54,651 bases of DNA from contig CAJUIP010000024.1 in assembly GCA_910586315.1 (NCBI GenBank), positions 1 to 54,651 on the forward strand, read 5' to 3'. The translations under genes and the position numbers were made by a program. Positions 8,015 through 15,531 of this stretch are shown piece after piece. Position 1 is the first letter of the stretch. Each line of letters begins with the position of its first letter. The notes beneath the pieces are model-generated. The model saw only the letters and a list, made by a program, of their open reading frames with translations. It did no database searches and was not told the origin of the DNA. The DNA comes from an uncultured Lachnospiraceae bacterium (GTDB lineage Bacteria; Bacillota; Clostridia; Lachnospirales; Lachnospiraceae).

Positions 8015-9355
8015 ATGAAACGAAAGATACACATTGAACTTCTTGCGACATCGGCTCTGGCTATTGTATTGACACTTCTGTTTGCGCTGTTTGTCTTTTA
8101 CGGTCTGTTTCAGGAACAGATTATGGGAGACTTGAAAGCGGATGCCTGGGTTCTTAAGAATATGCATGTGTTTGACCATATCGAGGATGTCCACCCAGAC
8201 ACTTATGATTTAAATGCGGAAAGTCTTCGGATAACAGTGGTGGGAGAAAACGGTTCCGTAATTTTTGACAGCAATGCAGACGCGGCAGCCATGTCCAACC
8301 ATGAGGACAGGCCGGAAGTGCGAAAGGCGTTTGAGGCCGGAGAAGGAAGCGGTACCAGGCGCTCGGAGACTTTGGATAAAAATTTGTTTTATTATGCAGT
8401 GAAACTTAAGAATGGGACTGTGCTGCGAATCTCCAGAGAAGCAGACAGTTTTTTTGCTGTGCTATGGAATTTACTGCCAACGGTGGCCGGAGTTTTCTTT
8501 TTTCTGTTTTTACTGAGCATTTTTCTGGCCCGTTACGTTACAAAAAGCATTGTGGAACCCATAGAACGGATGGCGGAAAATTTATCTGAGCCGGGACAGG
8601 AGGCGGCATACCGTGAACTGGCGCCCTTTGCGGCCAAAATCCGGCAGCAGCATGAGGATATCTTAAAGAGCGCACAGATGCGCCAGGAATTCACTGCCAA
8701 CGTGTCCCATGAATTAAAGACACCTCTGACTGCCATATCCGGTTATGCGGAGCTAATGGAACATGGAATGGCTGGAAAAGAGAATACGGAGCGGTTTGCC
8801 GGGGAGATCCATAAAAATGCGGAGAGACTGCTGTCCTTAATTAATGATATTATCCAGCTTTCCCAGCTGGATGACGGAAAACGCCGGATGGAATACCAGG
8901 ATGTGGATTTGCTTCAGCTTGCAGAGGAATGCGAGGATATGCTGAACATGAATGCCCGGAGACTGAATGTGACTATGGAGGTCCGGGGAAGCTCCGCAGT
9001 GGTTTCTGGTGACAGGCAGCTTTTGGAGGAACTGCTTTATAATCTTTGTGATAATGCCATCCGCTACAATAATCAGGGGGGAAAGGTAACGATTACTACA
9101 GGAACAGAGGACGGCTCTCCTTTCCTTTCTGTAAAGGATACAGGCATCGGCATTCCGGGCGAACATCAGGAACGTGTCTTTGAGCGGTTCTACCGGGTAG
9201 ACAAAAGCCGTTCCAAGGCAACCGGAGGTACTGGCCTGGGGCTTGCCATTGTAAAACATATTGTAGCCCAGCATGGGGCAAAGATTTTCCTGGATAGCCA
9301 GATTTCAAAAGGAACGGAAATACGGGTGGTATTTTCTGAAACCCTGAGATCATAA
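8015..9355 (+). CDS. phoR: PhoR-type sensor histidine kinase
   Basis: The 446-residue membrane kinase has a first transmembrane helix (about 8-33), a short extracytoplasmic sensing domain, a second helix (about 150-172), a linker helix, a dimerisation domain with phospho-acceptor His232 in NVSHELKTP, and a C-terminal ATPase with an N box (NLCDNAIRYN), DTGIGIP and GTGLGLAI. It follows the response regulator by 12 bases and is expected to phosphorylate it when phosphate is scarce. The family layout is that of Bacillus PhoR but without an evident PAS domain. No strong terminator is seen directly after it. Confidence 0.92.
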   Translation: MKRKIHIELLATSALAIVLTLLFALFVFYGLFQEQIMGDLKADAWVLKNMHVFDHIEDVHPDTYDLNAESLRITVVGENGSVIFDSNADAAAMSNHEDRPEVRKAFEAGEGSGTRRSETLDKNLFYYAVKLKNGTVLRISREADSFFAVLWNLLPTVAGVFFFLFLLSIFLARYVTKSIVEPIERMAENLSEPGQEAAYRELAPFAAKIRQQHEDILKSAQMRQEFTANVSHELKTPLTAISGYAELMEHGMAGKENTERFAGEIHKNAERLLSLINDIIQLSQLDDGKRRMEYQDVDLLQLAEECEDMLNMNARRLNVTMEVRGSSAVVSGDRQLLEELLYNLCDNAIRYNNQGGKVTITTGTEDGSPFLSVKDTGIGIPGEHQERVFERFYRVDKSRSKATGGTGLGLAIVKHIVAQHGAKIFLDSQISKGTEIRVVFSETLRS

Positions 9356-9397
9356 ATCGTATGTTTCGTAACAGCTTTTCTTTTGTGGAAAATGTAC

Positions 9398-9710
9398 ATT
9401 GACGGGCTGCGGGGAATGACGTATAGTATATATATCATTTCGCCGCAAGGCCCGCTTTTTAGGAAATTCTGCAGGTTTCCGGGCAGTTCGCCGTTTATTC
9501 GCAGGAAATAGGTCAGACAATTACAGTTCATTCCCCGGTCAATCACTCCGCTGTTTGATTGGGAAGGATCAAAGCATATGCCCCCTTATGCTCTATCGCA
9601 GACCGTACGAAAACGCAGTGGCCGCAGTGGCGTGTGCCGTAACCGTTCAGTGGCCGTCTGAACGGTTGCTATCAGATTGAGGAAAGGGAGGAGAATTCCG
9701 CAAGAAACAG
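9398..9710 (+). other. Long structured noncoding region upstream of recA
   Basis: From 9356 to 9710 there is no supported ORF. TTGACG (9398-9403) and TATAGT (9421-9426), 17 bases apart, form a plausible extra promoter. Downstream are several hairpins: CAATCA/TTGATTG (around 9541), AGCATA/TATGCT (around 9572-9592) and AACCGTTCAG/CTGAACGGTT (9639-9669). It could be a small RNA or a long recA leader. It does not match tmRNA, RNase P or SRP RNA signatures that I know. Confidence 0.35.
9639..9669. repeat. GTAAC-GTTCAG inverted repeat
   Basis: GTAACCGTTCAG and CTGAACGGTTGC surround a 7-base loop. The arms match the ends of the palindromic repeat family seen at 32051-32201 and 39711-39792, here as a minimal hairpin. 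Confidence 0.5.
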
Positions 9711-9766
9711 TTGACTTTTTGGAGCAAGTATATTATGATTAAACAAGAAAACAGAACATTTGTTCG
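9711..9766 (+). promoter_or_regulatory. recA promoter and SOS box
   Basis: TTGACT (9711-9716) and TATGAT (9734-9739) are 17 bases apart. AGAACATTTGTTCG (9753-9766) closely matches the Gram-positive LexA box CGAACRNRYGTTCG and lies just after the expected transcription start, where LexA would block elongation or promoter clearance. Confidence 0.8.
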
Positions 9767-9781
9767 CATTGGAGGATGAAT

Positions 9782-10843
9782 ATGAATAAAGATGATAAAA
9801 TGAAAGCCCTTGACGCGGCACTGACCCAGATTGAAAAAGCGTATGGAAAAGGCTCCGTGATGAAATTAGGAGATTCCAGCGCCAATATGAATATAGAAAC
9901 GATTCCCACAGGCTCTTTAAGCCTTGATATTGCTCTGGGACTTGGCGGCGTGCCGAAGGGACGCGTCATTGAAATTTACGGACCTGAATCCAGCGGTAAA
10001 ACGACAGTGGCTCTTCATATGGTGGCTGAGGTGCAGAAACGCGGCGGTATTGCCGGATTCATTGATGCAGAGCATGCCCTGGATCCGGTGTATGCAAAGA
10101 ATATCGGCGTGGATATCGACAATCTTTATATTTCTCAGCCGGATAACGGTGAGCAGGCCCTGGAAATTACAGAAACTATGGTGCGTTCCGGCGCTGTGGA
10201 TATTGTAATTGTGGATTCTGTTGCCGCTCTGGTTCCCAAGGCGGAAATTGATGGGGACATGGGGGACTCTCACGTAGGACTTCAGGCCCGCCTGATGTCA
10301 CAGGCATTAAGAAAGCTGACGGCTGTGATCAGCAAGACGAATTGTATCGTTATCTTTATTAACCAGCTTCGTGAAAAAGTGGGAGTTATGTTTGGAAACC
10401 CGGAGACCACTACTGGAGGCCGCGCACTGAAATTTTATTCCTCCGTCCGTTTGGACGTCCGCAGAACAGAATCCTTAAAGCAGAGCGGTGAAGTGACCGG
10501 CAACCATGTACGCGTAAAGGTAGTGAAAAATAAGATAGCTCCCCCCTTTAAAGAGGCCGAGTTTGATATTATGTTCGGAAAGGGAATTTCCAAAGAAGGA
10601 GACGTTCTGGATCTGGCAGTCGATGCAAATATCGTGGAAAAGAGCGGTTCCTGGTATGCCTATAAAGGAGCTAAAATCGGTCAGGGGCGTGAGAATGCCA
10701 AACTGTATCTGCAGCAGAACCCGCTGGTCTGTGAGGAAATCGAAAACCAGGTGAGAGAGATCCATGGTCTGGAAGCCCAGCATGTGGCTGTGGAGGCCGC
10801 AGAACCGCCGGCCGTCTCTGATGAAAATGAAGGAAAAGAGTAA
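9782..10843 (+). CDS. recA: Recombinase RecA
   Basis: Catalyses ATP-dependent strand exchange and triggers LexA self-cleavage. The 353-residue protein shows Walker A GPESSGKT (around residue 65), the MAW segment, Walker B (VDIVIVDSVAALVP), the L2-region FINQLREKVGVMFG and the DNA-binding C-terminal region. ATG 9782 is preferred to ATG 9776 because GGAGG (9771-9775) abuts the latter but lies 6 bases before the former. Followed by recX after 20 bases; an SOS box precedes the gene. Confidence 0.98.
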   Translation: MNKDDKMKALDAALTQIEKAYGKGSVMKLGDSSANMNIETIPTGSLSLDIALGLGGVPKGRVIEIYGPESSGKTTVALHMVAEVQKRGGIAGFIDAEHALDPVYAKNIGVDIDNLYISQPDNGEQALEITETMVRSGAVDIVIVDSVAALVPKAEIDGDMGDSHVGLQARLMSQALRKLTAVISKTNCIVIFINQLREKVGVMFGNPETTTGGRALKFYSSVRLDVRRTESLKQSGEVTGNHVRVKVVKNKIAPPFKEAEFDIMFGKGISKEGDVLDLAVDANIVEKSGSWYAYKGAKIGQGRENAKLYLQQNPLVCEEIENQVREIHGLEAQHVAVEAAEPPAVSDENEGKE

Positions 10844-10863
10844 AAAGCCTGTTGGGAGGAACA

Positions 10864-11337
10864 ATGAAAGAATGGGAGCAGGAAGCCCGCAATAAAGCTG
10901 TTTACTATCTTCAGTTTTCCGCTAAAACAGAGAGTGAACTACGAAAGAAGCTGGCAGAACAGGGATTTCTGCCGGCTTCTATTGATTCGGCAATCGATTT
11001 TGTGAAGCAGTACCGATATCTGGATGATGAAGATTATGTGAGACGGTATATTGAGAGAAACGGACGGAAGAAGAGCAGGAAGCAGATAGAATTTGAACTG
11101 CGTCAAAAAGGGGTCCGGGATGATCTGGTTCAGGCCGGATTGGAAGAAATGCCCGTAGATGAGGCGGCGCAGATAGAGAAAATTTTGGAAAAGCGGGGAT
11201 ATGCGGGGGAAGAGGCCTCCCGGGAGGAAAGGCAGAAGATTTCGGCATATCTTGCGAGAAAGGGATTCCCCTATGAAGCCATTCAAACGGCTTTGCTTCA
11301 TTATAGGAATAATAGCAACGGTTCAGATAATCCCTGA
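10864..11337 (+). CDS. recX: Regulatory protein RecX
   Basis: A 157-residue helical modulator of RecA filament activity. It contains the three-helix repeats typical of RecX, with phrases such as SAKTESELRKKLAEQGF, YRYLDDEDYVRRYIE and GRKKSRKQIEFELRQKGV. The ATG at 10864 has GGGAGGA 4 to 9 bases upstream. It lies in the recA operon, the usual place for this gene. Its stop codon is inside the 3' arm of an inverted repeat. Confidence 0.92.
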   Translation: MKEWEQEARNKAVYYLQFSAKTESELRKKLAEQGFLPASIDSAIDFVKQYRYLDDEDYVRRYIERNGRKKSRKQIEFELRQKGVRDDLVQAGLEEMPVDEAAQIEKILEKRGYAGEEASREERQKISAYLARKGFPYEAIQTALLHYRNNSNGSDNP

Positions 11338-11345
11338 ACCGTTAC
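11315..11345. repeat. GTTCAG inverted repeat at the recX end
   Basis: GCAACGGTTCAG (11315-11326) and CTGAACCGTTAC (11334-11345) form a nearly perfect 12-bp stem that includes the recX stop codon. It is not followed by a clear T run, so terminator function is doubtful; its arms match the GTAACNGTTCAG ends of the dispersed palindromes. Confidence 0.6.
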
Positions 11346-11409
11346 TTGTTGTATGCTGCTGTTCATAGTGACTATTGTATACAGAAAAAACAGATTCGGG
11401 GCAATATAC

Positions 11410-11438
11410 TTGACATAATGTATAAAACAGTTTAGAAT
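11410..11438 (+). promoter_or_regulatory. rny promoter
   Basis: TTGACA (11410-11415) and TAGAAT (11433-11438) are 17 bases apart, about 40 bases before the GTG start of rny. Confidence 0.75.
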
Positions 11439-11480
11439 TGAGATGTTGTACAATGAAAACTAAATAAAGGAGGTGCTCCT

Positions 11481-13025
11481 GTGTCACCAATAATCAGCGT
11501 GTTGTTAACAGCAATTATTGTGGCTCCTATTACCTGGGTTATGGCTGTGGCTTACCGGAAGAAAAGCTATGAGAGTAAGATCGGAAGCGCAGAGGAAAAA
11601 TCCAGAGAAATAATAGATGAAGCATTAAAGGCCGCAGAGACGAAGAAAAAAGAAGCTCTCCTGGAAGCGAAGGAAGAGAATTTAAAAGCGAGAAATGAGC
11701 TTGAGAAGGAAACCAAGGAGCGAAGGGCAGAGATTCAGCGTTATGAGCGACGTGTTCTCAGTAAAGAGGAAAATCTGGACAAAAAGACGGAGGCTATGGA
11801 AAAAAAGGAATCCAGTCTGGCATCCAGAGAAGAATCTTTAAAGAGGCGAACTGCTGAGGTAGAAGAACTTTTTGCCAAGGAACAGGAAGAACTGGAAAAA
11901 ATTTCCGGACTTACAACGGACCAGGCAAAAGAGTATCTTCTGAAATCCGTGGAAGAGGATGTGAAGCACGATACTGCGAAGCTCATTAAGGAGCTGGAAA
12001 GCAAGGCAAAAGAAGAAGCTGACAAAAGGGCAAGAGAGTATGTGGTTACAGCCATCCAGAGATGTGCTGCGGACCATGTGGCAGAAACTACGGTTTCTGT
12101 TGTTCAGCTCCCCAGCGATGAAATGAAGGGGCGTATCATTGGACGGGAAGGGCGGAATATCCGTACCTTAGAAACCATGACCGGTGTAGAACTGATCATC
12201 GATGATACTCCGGAAGCCGTCGTATTGTCGGGATTTGACCCGATCCGGAGAGAAGTGGCAAGAATTGCATTAGAGCGTTTGATTGTGGACGGACGTATTC
12301 ATCCGGCCAGAATCGAAGAAATGGTGGAGAAAGCGCAGAAGGAAGTCGAAAATATGATGCGCGAGGAAGGCGAGGCCGCTATTTTAGAGGTCGGCATCCA
12401 TGGAATCCATCCAGAACTTGTCAAGTTGCTTGGCAAGATGAAATTCAGGACCAGCTATGGGCAGAATGCGTTAAAACATTCCATTGAGGTTGCTCAGCTA
12501 TCAGGACTGCTGGCTTCTGAAATTGGCGTAGATGTCAGAATGGCAAAACGTGCCGGTTTATTACATGACATTGGAAAATCCGTCGACCATGAGATGGAGG
12601 GTTCCCATATTCAGCTTGGTTCCGAACTTTGTAAAAAGTATAAGGAATCGGCAGTGGTTATCAATGCAGTGGAATCTCATCATGGCGATGTTGAACCGAC
12701 GAGTCTTATTTCCTGCATCGTTCAGGCAGCCGACACAATTTCAGCTGCAAGACCCGGCGCAAGAAGAGAGACGTTGGAAACATACACGAACCGCCTGAAG
12801 CAGTTAGAGGATATTACCAATGCCTTCAAGGGCGTTGACAAGTCCTTCGCAATCCAAGCAGGACGCGAAGTGCGAATCATGGTGGTGCCGGATCAGATCA
12901 GTGATGATGATATGGTCCTTCTGGCAAGGGATATTTCCAAGAGAATTGAAGATGAATTGGAATATCCGGGACAGATCAAGGTTAATGTGATCCGTGAGTC
13001 CAGAGTTACTGATTACGCAAAATAA
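11481..13025 (+). CDS. rny: Ribonuclease Y
   Basis: Membrane-anchored endoribonuclease that initiates mRNA decay and processes riboswitch RNAs. The 514-residue protein has an N-terminal transmembrane helix (about 3-22), a long charged coiled coil (about 28-200), a KH RNA-binding domain with GRIIGREGRNIR (about 215-235) and an HD phosphodiesterase domain with the metal-binding LLHDIGKSVDHE (about 360). The start is GTG 11481, preceded by AAGGAGGT. It has its own promoter and a good terminator after it. Confidence 0.97.
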   Translation: MSPIISVLLTAIIVAPITWVMAVAYRKKSYESKIGSAEEKSREIIDEALKAAETKKKEALLEAKEENLKARNELEKETKERRAEIQRYERRVLSKEENLDKKTEAMEKKESSLASREESLKRRTAEVEELFAKEQEELEKISGLTTDQAKEYLLKSVEEDVKHDTAKLIKELESKAKEEADKRAREYVVTAIQRCAADHVAETTVSVVQLPSDEMKGRIIGREGRNIRTLETMTGVELIIDDTPEAVVLSGFDPIRREVARIALERLIVDGRIHPARIEEMVEKAQKEVENMMREEGEAAILEVGIHGIHPELVKLLGKMKFRTSYGQNALKHSIEVAQLSGLLASEIGVDVRMAKRAGLLHDIGKSVDHEMEGSHIQLGSELCKKYKESAVVINAVESHHGDVEPTSLISCIVQAADTISAARPGARRETLETYTNRLKQLEDITNAFKGVDKSFAIQAGREVRIMVVPDQISDDDMVLLARDISKRIEDELEYPGQIKVNVIRESRVTDYAK

Positions 13026-13045
13026 GTTGTTTTGTCTATGAAAGG

Positions 13046-13092
13046 TCCGAAGTTACATAATCAAAAAGATTGTGTATCTTCGGATCTTTTTT
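13046..13092 (+). terminator. rny terminator
   Basis: Two 17-base arms, starting TCCGAAG (13046) and ending CTTCGGA (13084), match at 15 of 17 positions around an AAAAA loop and are followed by TCTTTTTT. Confidence 0.9.
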
Positions 13093-13093
13093 A

Positions 13094-13107
13094 ATTTCAT
13101 AGGAAAG
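13094..13107 (+). repeat. Direct repeat flanking the metN leader, left copy
   Basis: ATTTCATAGGAAAG at 13094 recurs exactly at 13454, 360 bases later, and both copies sit right after a terminator. Similarity continues more loosely for about 25 more bases (both end in CATAAAAG or TACAAAAG). Confidence 0.6.
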
Positions 13108-13167
13108 GCCTTGCTATGTTACTATACAAAAGGGAGAAAGATTTTTTTCACTTTTCTTAAAAAGGTG

Positions 13168-13196
13168 TTGACGCTTCCGAAATTTTGGTGTAAAAT
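13168..13196 (+). promoter_or_regulatory. Promoter of the met leader and metNI
   Basis: TTGACG (13168-13173) and TAAAAT (13191-13196) are 17 bases apart; transcription should start near 13203, about 60 bases before the leader ORF. Confidence 0.8.
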
Positions 13197-13218
13197 GCGG
13201 ATAAATGCAGGAGAGAGT

Positions 13219-13242
13219 GAAAATATATTCGAAAATATATTC
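13219..13242 (+). repeat. Tandem 12-mer in the metN leader
   Basis: GAAAATATATTC occurs twice head to tail (13219-13230, 13231-13242). Each unit is close to palindromic. It lies just after the predicted start of transcription and could be a regulator binding site. Confidence 0.5.
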
Positions 13243-13262
13243 AACTCGCCGGAGGTATGGCA

Positions 13263-13388
13263 ATGAAAAAGACAATAACTGTACAGGTGAATATGATGAA
13301 TCTGATGTGCGGCATGTACATGTGCGGCATGATTTTTTGCTTGGAAAAAATTTCAGATTGCAAAGATTCCTGTATGGATTGTGTGTAA
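13263..13388 (+). CDS. Met/Cys-rich 41-residue leader peptide upstream of metN
   Basis: A short ORF with a good ribosome binding site (GGAGG 13251-13255, 7 bases before ATG). Of 41 residues, 8 are Met (1, 11, 12, 15, 18, 20, 23, 38) and 6 are Cys (16, 21, 26, 33, 37, 40); MCGM occurs twice at residues 15-18 and 20-23. It is followed after 32 bases by an intrinsic terminator and then metN, with its own promoter before it. This is the layout of an amino-acid attenuator: scarcity of charged Met-tRNA (or Cys-tRNA) would stall the ribosome. I infer a regulatory leader peptide; a Cys-rich secreted or metal-binding peptide is the alternative. It does not resemble the SCIFF peptide, and no radical SAM maturase is near. 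Confidence 0.75.
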   Translation: MKKTITVQVNMMNLMCGMYMCGMIFCLEKISDCKDSCMDCV

Positions 13389-13420
13389 TAAAATATCCTG
13401 TGCTTTAAATAAAAGAATGG

Positions 13421-13451
13421 GCCGCAGTTCCAATCAGGACTGCGGCTTTTG
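13421..13451 (+). terminator. Attenuator-like terminator between leader peptide and metN
   Basis: GCCGCAGT (13421-13428) pairs with ACTGCGGC (13439-13446), extendable by two pairs, and is followed by TTTTGCTATTT. The 5' arm GCCGCA is complementary to TGCGGC at 13308-13313 and 13323-13328, both inside the leader peptide codons, so antiterminator pairing is possible. Confidence 0.8.
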
Positions 13452-13453
13452 CT

Positions 13454-13467
13454 ATTTCATAGGAAAG
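13454..13467 (+). repeat. Direct repeat flanking the metN leader, right copy
   Basis: Exact 14-base copy of 13094-13107, placed between the attenuator-like terminator and the metN ribosome binding site. Confidence 0.6.
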
Positions 13468-13512
13468 ACCATGTTATGGTAATGCATAAAAGTAAGATCA
13501 AAGGAGACGACT

Positions 13513-14532
13513 ATGGCAGATCTTAATCCAATTATACAAATGAAAGAATTGGGAAAAGAATTTAAAGGAAGCCAGGGGAACGTGAGAGCACTGGAAAATA
13601 TCAGCCTGGAAGTTATGCCCGGTGAAATTTTTGGAATTATCGGTCTTTCCGGAGCCGGAAAAAGTACGCTGGTACGATGCATGAATTTTCTGGAAACGCC
13701 CACCGAGGGTGAGGTTTATTATGATGGAAAGCCTTTGTCAAAGATGAAGGATGCAGAATTAAGGAAAACCCGCCAGTCCATGGGAATGATCTTTCAGCAG
13801 TTTAATCTTCTGGCCCAGAGAAATGTGTTAAATAATGTCTGCTTCCCCATGGAAATTGCAGGCGTTCCAAGAAGGCAGGCCTGTGAACGGGCCAGAGAGC
13901 TTTTAAAGCTGGTGGGACTGGAGGACAGAGAAACGGCCTACCCGTCTCAATTGTCTGGCGGACAAAAGCAGAGGGTGGCCATCGCCAGGGCGATTGCTAC
14001 CAACCCCAAGGTTCTGCTGTGTGATGAGGCCACCAGCGCTCTGGACCCCAATACGACAAAGGCTATTTTGCAGCTTTTAAAAGAAATTAACCAGTCCATG
14101 GGAATTACGGTCATTATTATTACCCATGAGATGTCTGTGATCGAAGCCATCTGCGACAGGGTGGCAATCATTGATAAGAGCCATATCGCGGAGATAGGGA
14201 GCGTGTCCCAGGTGTTTGCGGGGCCAAGGTCTAAGATCGGCCGTCAATTGATTCTTGGGGATGCGGCAAAGAAGGTGGAATTCGGCACCGGCCGGCTGTT
14301 TCGTATTATCTTTGACGGGCTGGCTTCCAATGAGCCTGTAATTTCCAACGTGATTATGGCCTGCAAGGTTCCGGTAAATATCATGTATGCGGCGACCAGG
14401 GATATTAAAGGAAAAGCCGCCGGGCAGATGATTATTGAACTTCCGGACAGTGAACAGGAGATCGAGAAAGTCCTCGATTATCTGAAGAGGGCAAAAGTAC
14501 CTTATGAGGAGGTTGGGAAAAATGACCTTTAA
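13513..14532 (+). CDS. metN: Methionine ABC transporter ATP-binding protein
   Basis: The 339-residue ATPase powers uptake of methionine. It has Walker A GLSGAGKST (around residue 42), the signature LSGGQKQRVAIARA, Walker B (KVLLCDEATSALDP), the H loop THEMSVI, and a C-terminal NIL domain (about 265-339) that in MetN senses intracellular methionine and inhibits transport. AAAGGAG lies before the ATG. It overlaps metI by 11 bases. Expression probably depends on read-through of the upstream attenuator-like terminator. Confidence 0.96.
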   Translation: MADLNPIIQMKELGKEFKGSQGNVRALENISLEVMPGEIFGIIGLSGAGKSTLVRCMNFLETPTEGEVYYDGKPLSKMKDAELRKTRQSMGMIFQQFNLLAQRNVLNNVCFPMEIAGVPRRQACERARELLKLVGLEDRETAYPSQLSGGQKQRVAIARAIATNPKVLLCDEATSALDPNTTKAILQLLKEINQSMGITVIIITHEMSVIEAICDRVAIIDKSHIAEIGSVSQVFAGPRSKIGRQLILGDAAKKVEFGTGRLFRIIFDGLASNEPVISNVIMACKVPVNIMYAATRDIKGKAAGQMIIELPDSEQEIEKVLDYLKRAKVPYEEVGKNDL

Positions 14533-15181
14533 ACTGCTTTCCATGTTTTTTGAGGAATTGAGAAATACTCTGGTTATGACTTTTGTGTCCTCCTTTCTTG
14601 CTTACGTGATTGGAATTCCCCTGGGAATCCTTCTTGTGATCTGGGCAAAGGACGGAATTCGTCCCAGACCAAAGGCTCAGGAAATTCTGGGAGTGGCTAT
14701 TAACCTGGTCCGTTCCCTTCCGTTTTTAATTCTTTTGATTGCCATTCAGTCTTTTACCAGAAAGCTGGTGGGAACCACAGTCGGCGTGAGAGCCATTATT
14801 GTGCCGCTGACTCTGGCATCGGCTCCATATGTGGCACGAATTGTGGAGTCTTCCTTAAAGGAAGTGGATTATGGAATCATTGAAGCGGCGAAATCCATGG
14901 GCGCTTCCGCTTGGCAAATTATCTACAAGGTACTGCTCCCGGAGGCAAAGCCGTCCCTTCTTCTCAATGCGGCCATTGCGGTTACCACTATTCTTGGATA
15001 TTCAGCCATGGCAGGCTTCGTAGGCGCAGGAGGACTTGGCGCCATTGCCATCAACTATGGATATTACCGCACGGAAGACGGAGTGATGTGGACTGCCATC
15101 GTGTTCCTAGTTGTGGTGGTACAGGTCATTCAGTCCCTGGGAATGTATCTTGTAAAGAAAGTGGACAAGCGGGTCCGCTAG
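14522..15181 (+). CDS. metI: Methionine ABC transporter permease
   Basis: A 219-residue inner-membrane permease with five or so hydrophobic segments and the MetI/BPD signature EAAKSMGASAWQIIYKVLLPEA, whose EAA loop contacts MetN. The start at 14522 is chosen over an upstream in-frame codon because AGGAGGT (14507-14513) lies 8 bases before it; the gene then overlaps metN by 11 bases. Its stop codon lies within the left terminal inverted repeat of a MITE-like element, which separates it from metQ. Confidence 0.95.
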   Translation: MTFKLLSMFFEELRNTLVMTFVSSFLAYVIGIPLGILLVIWAKDGIRPRPKAQEILGVAINLVRSLPFLILLIAIQSFTRKLVGTTVGVRAIIVPLTLASAPYVARIVESSLKEVDYGIIEAAKSMGASAWQIIYKVLLPEAKPSLLLNAAIAVTTILGYSAMAGFVGAGGLGAIAINYGYYRTEDGVMWTAIVFLVVVVQVIQSLGMYLVKKVDKRVR

Positions 15182-15343
15182 TGTACTGGCTCGATTACTT
15201 TCAGCTAAATGACGCAGAATGAATTTTCAGTCTGCAAGGCGGAGGAAGGAGGCGATGCGGTGGCATCGTTGACTGACAACAACGCAGCAGATGGAAATTC
15301 AGGCAAGCCATTTGGCGAAATGTAATCGAGTCAGTACACTAGC
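15177..15343. mobile_element. MITE-like 167-bp palindromic element
   Basis: The ends are inverted repeats of about 34 bases that both begin GCTAGTGTACTG (left from 15177; right end complement to 15343). The interior is an imperfect palindrome centred on CGATGC/GCATCG (15253-15268), so the whole element could fold into one long hairpin. It encodes no credible protein. An inverted, rearranged copy lies at 38282-38430. The left end supplies the metI stop codon. No target-site duplication longer than a few bases can be recognised. Confidence 0.75.
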
Positions 15344-15525
15344 ACGGAGCAATCGGCTTCCACGCATGCTGACGCCTGTGCCAGCATGCGAATCGGTTTC
15401 GTATGAAATCTCCCTGGCTTGGGTCCCGGCGCGCAGGATACGGGACAGAGAGGTTTGCATAAAAATAAAAAGACGCAGCTGTTCGGCAGGTCTGAACAGT
15501 TACGAAAAGACATCAAAGGAGATTT
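15344..15525 (+). other. metQ leader with hairpins
   Basis: This stretch between the MITE-like element and metQ has no gene. It contains a perfect CGCATGCTG/CAGCATGCG stem (around 15362-15389), a GGGTCCCG/CGGGAC segment and CTGTTC/GAACAG next to the metQ ribosome binding site. No SAM riboswitch core is recognisable. Confidence 0.4.
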
Positions 15526-15531
15526 TTGGTT

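Noticed and set aside
13263..13388. SCIFF-type six-cysteine peptide
   Set aside because: Cys spacing and sequence do not fit that family as I know it, and no radical SAM maturase is next to it.
13205..13408. 67-residue frame overlapping the Met/Cys leader ORF
   Set aside because: It has a poorer start context, runs across the leader peptide in another frame and has no meaningful composition.
13203..13512. SAM riboswitch or Met T-box upstream of metN
   Set aside because: Neither the SAM-I core nor the T-box GGTGG antiterminator signature was recognisable in the leader.
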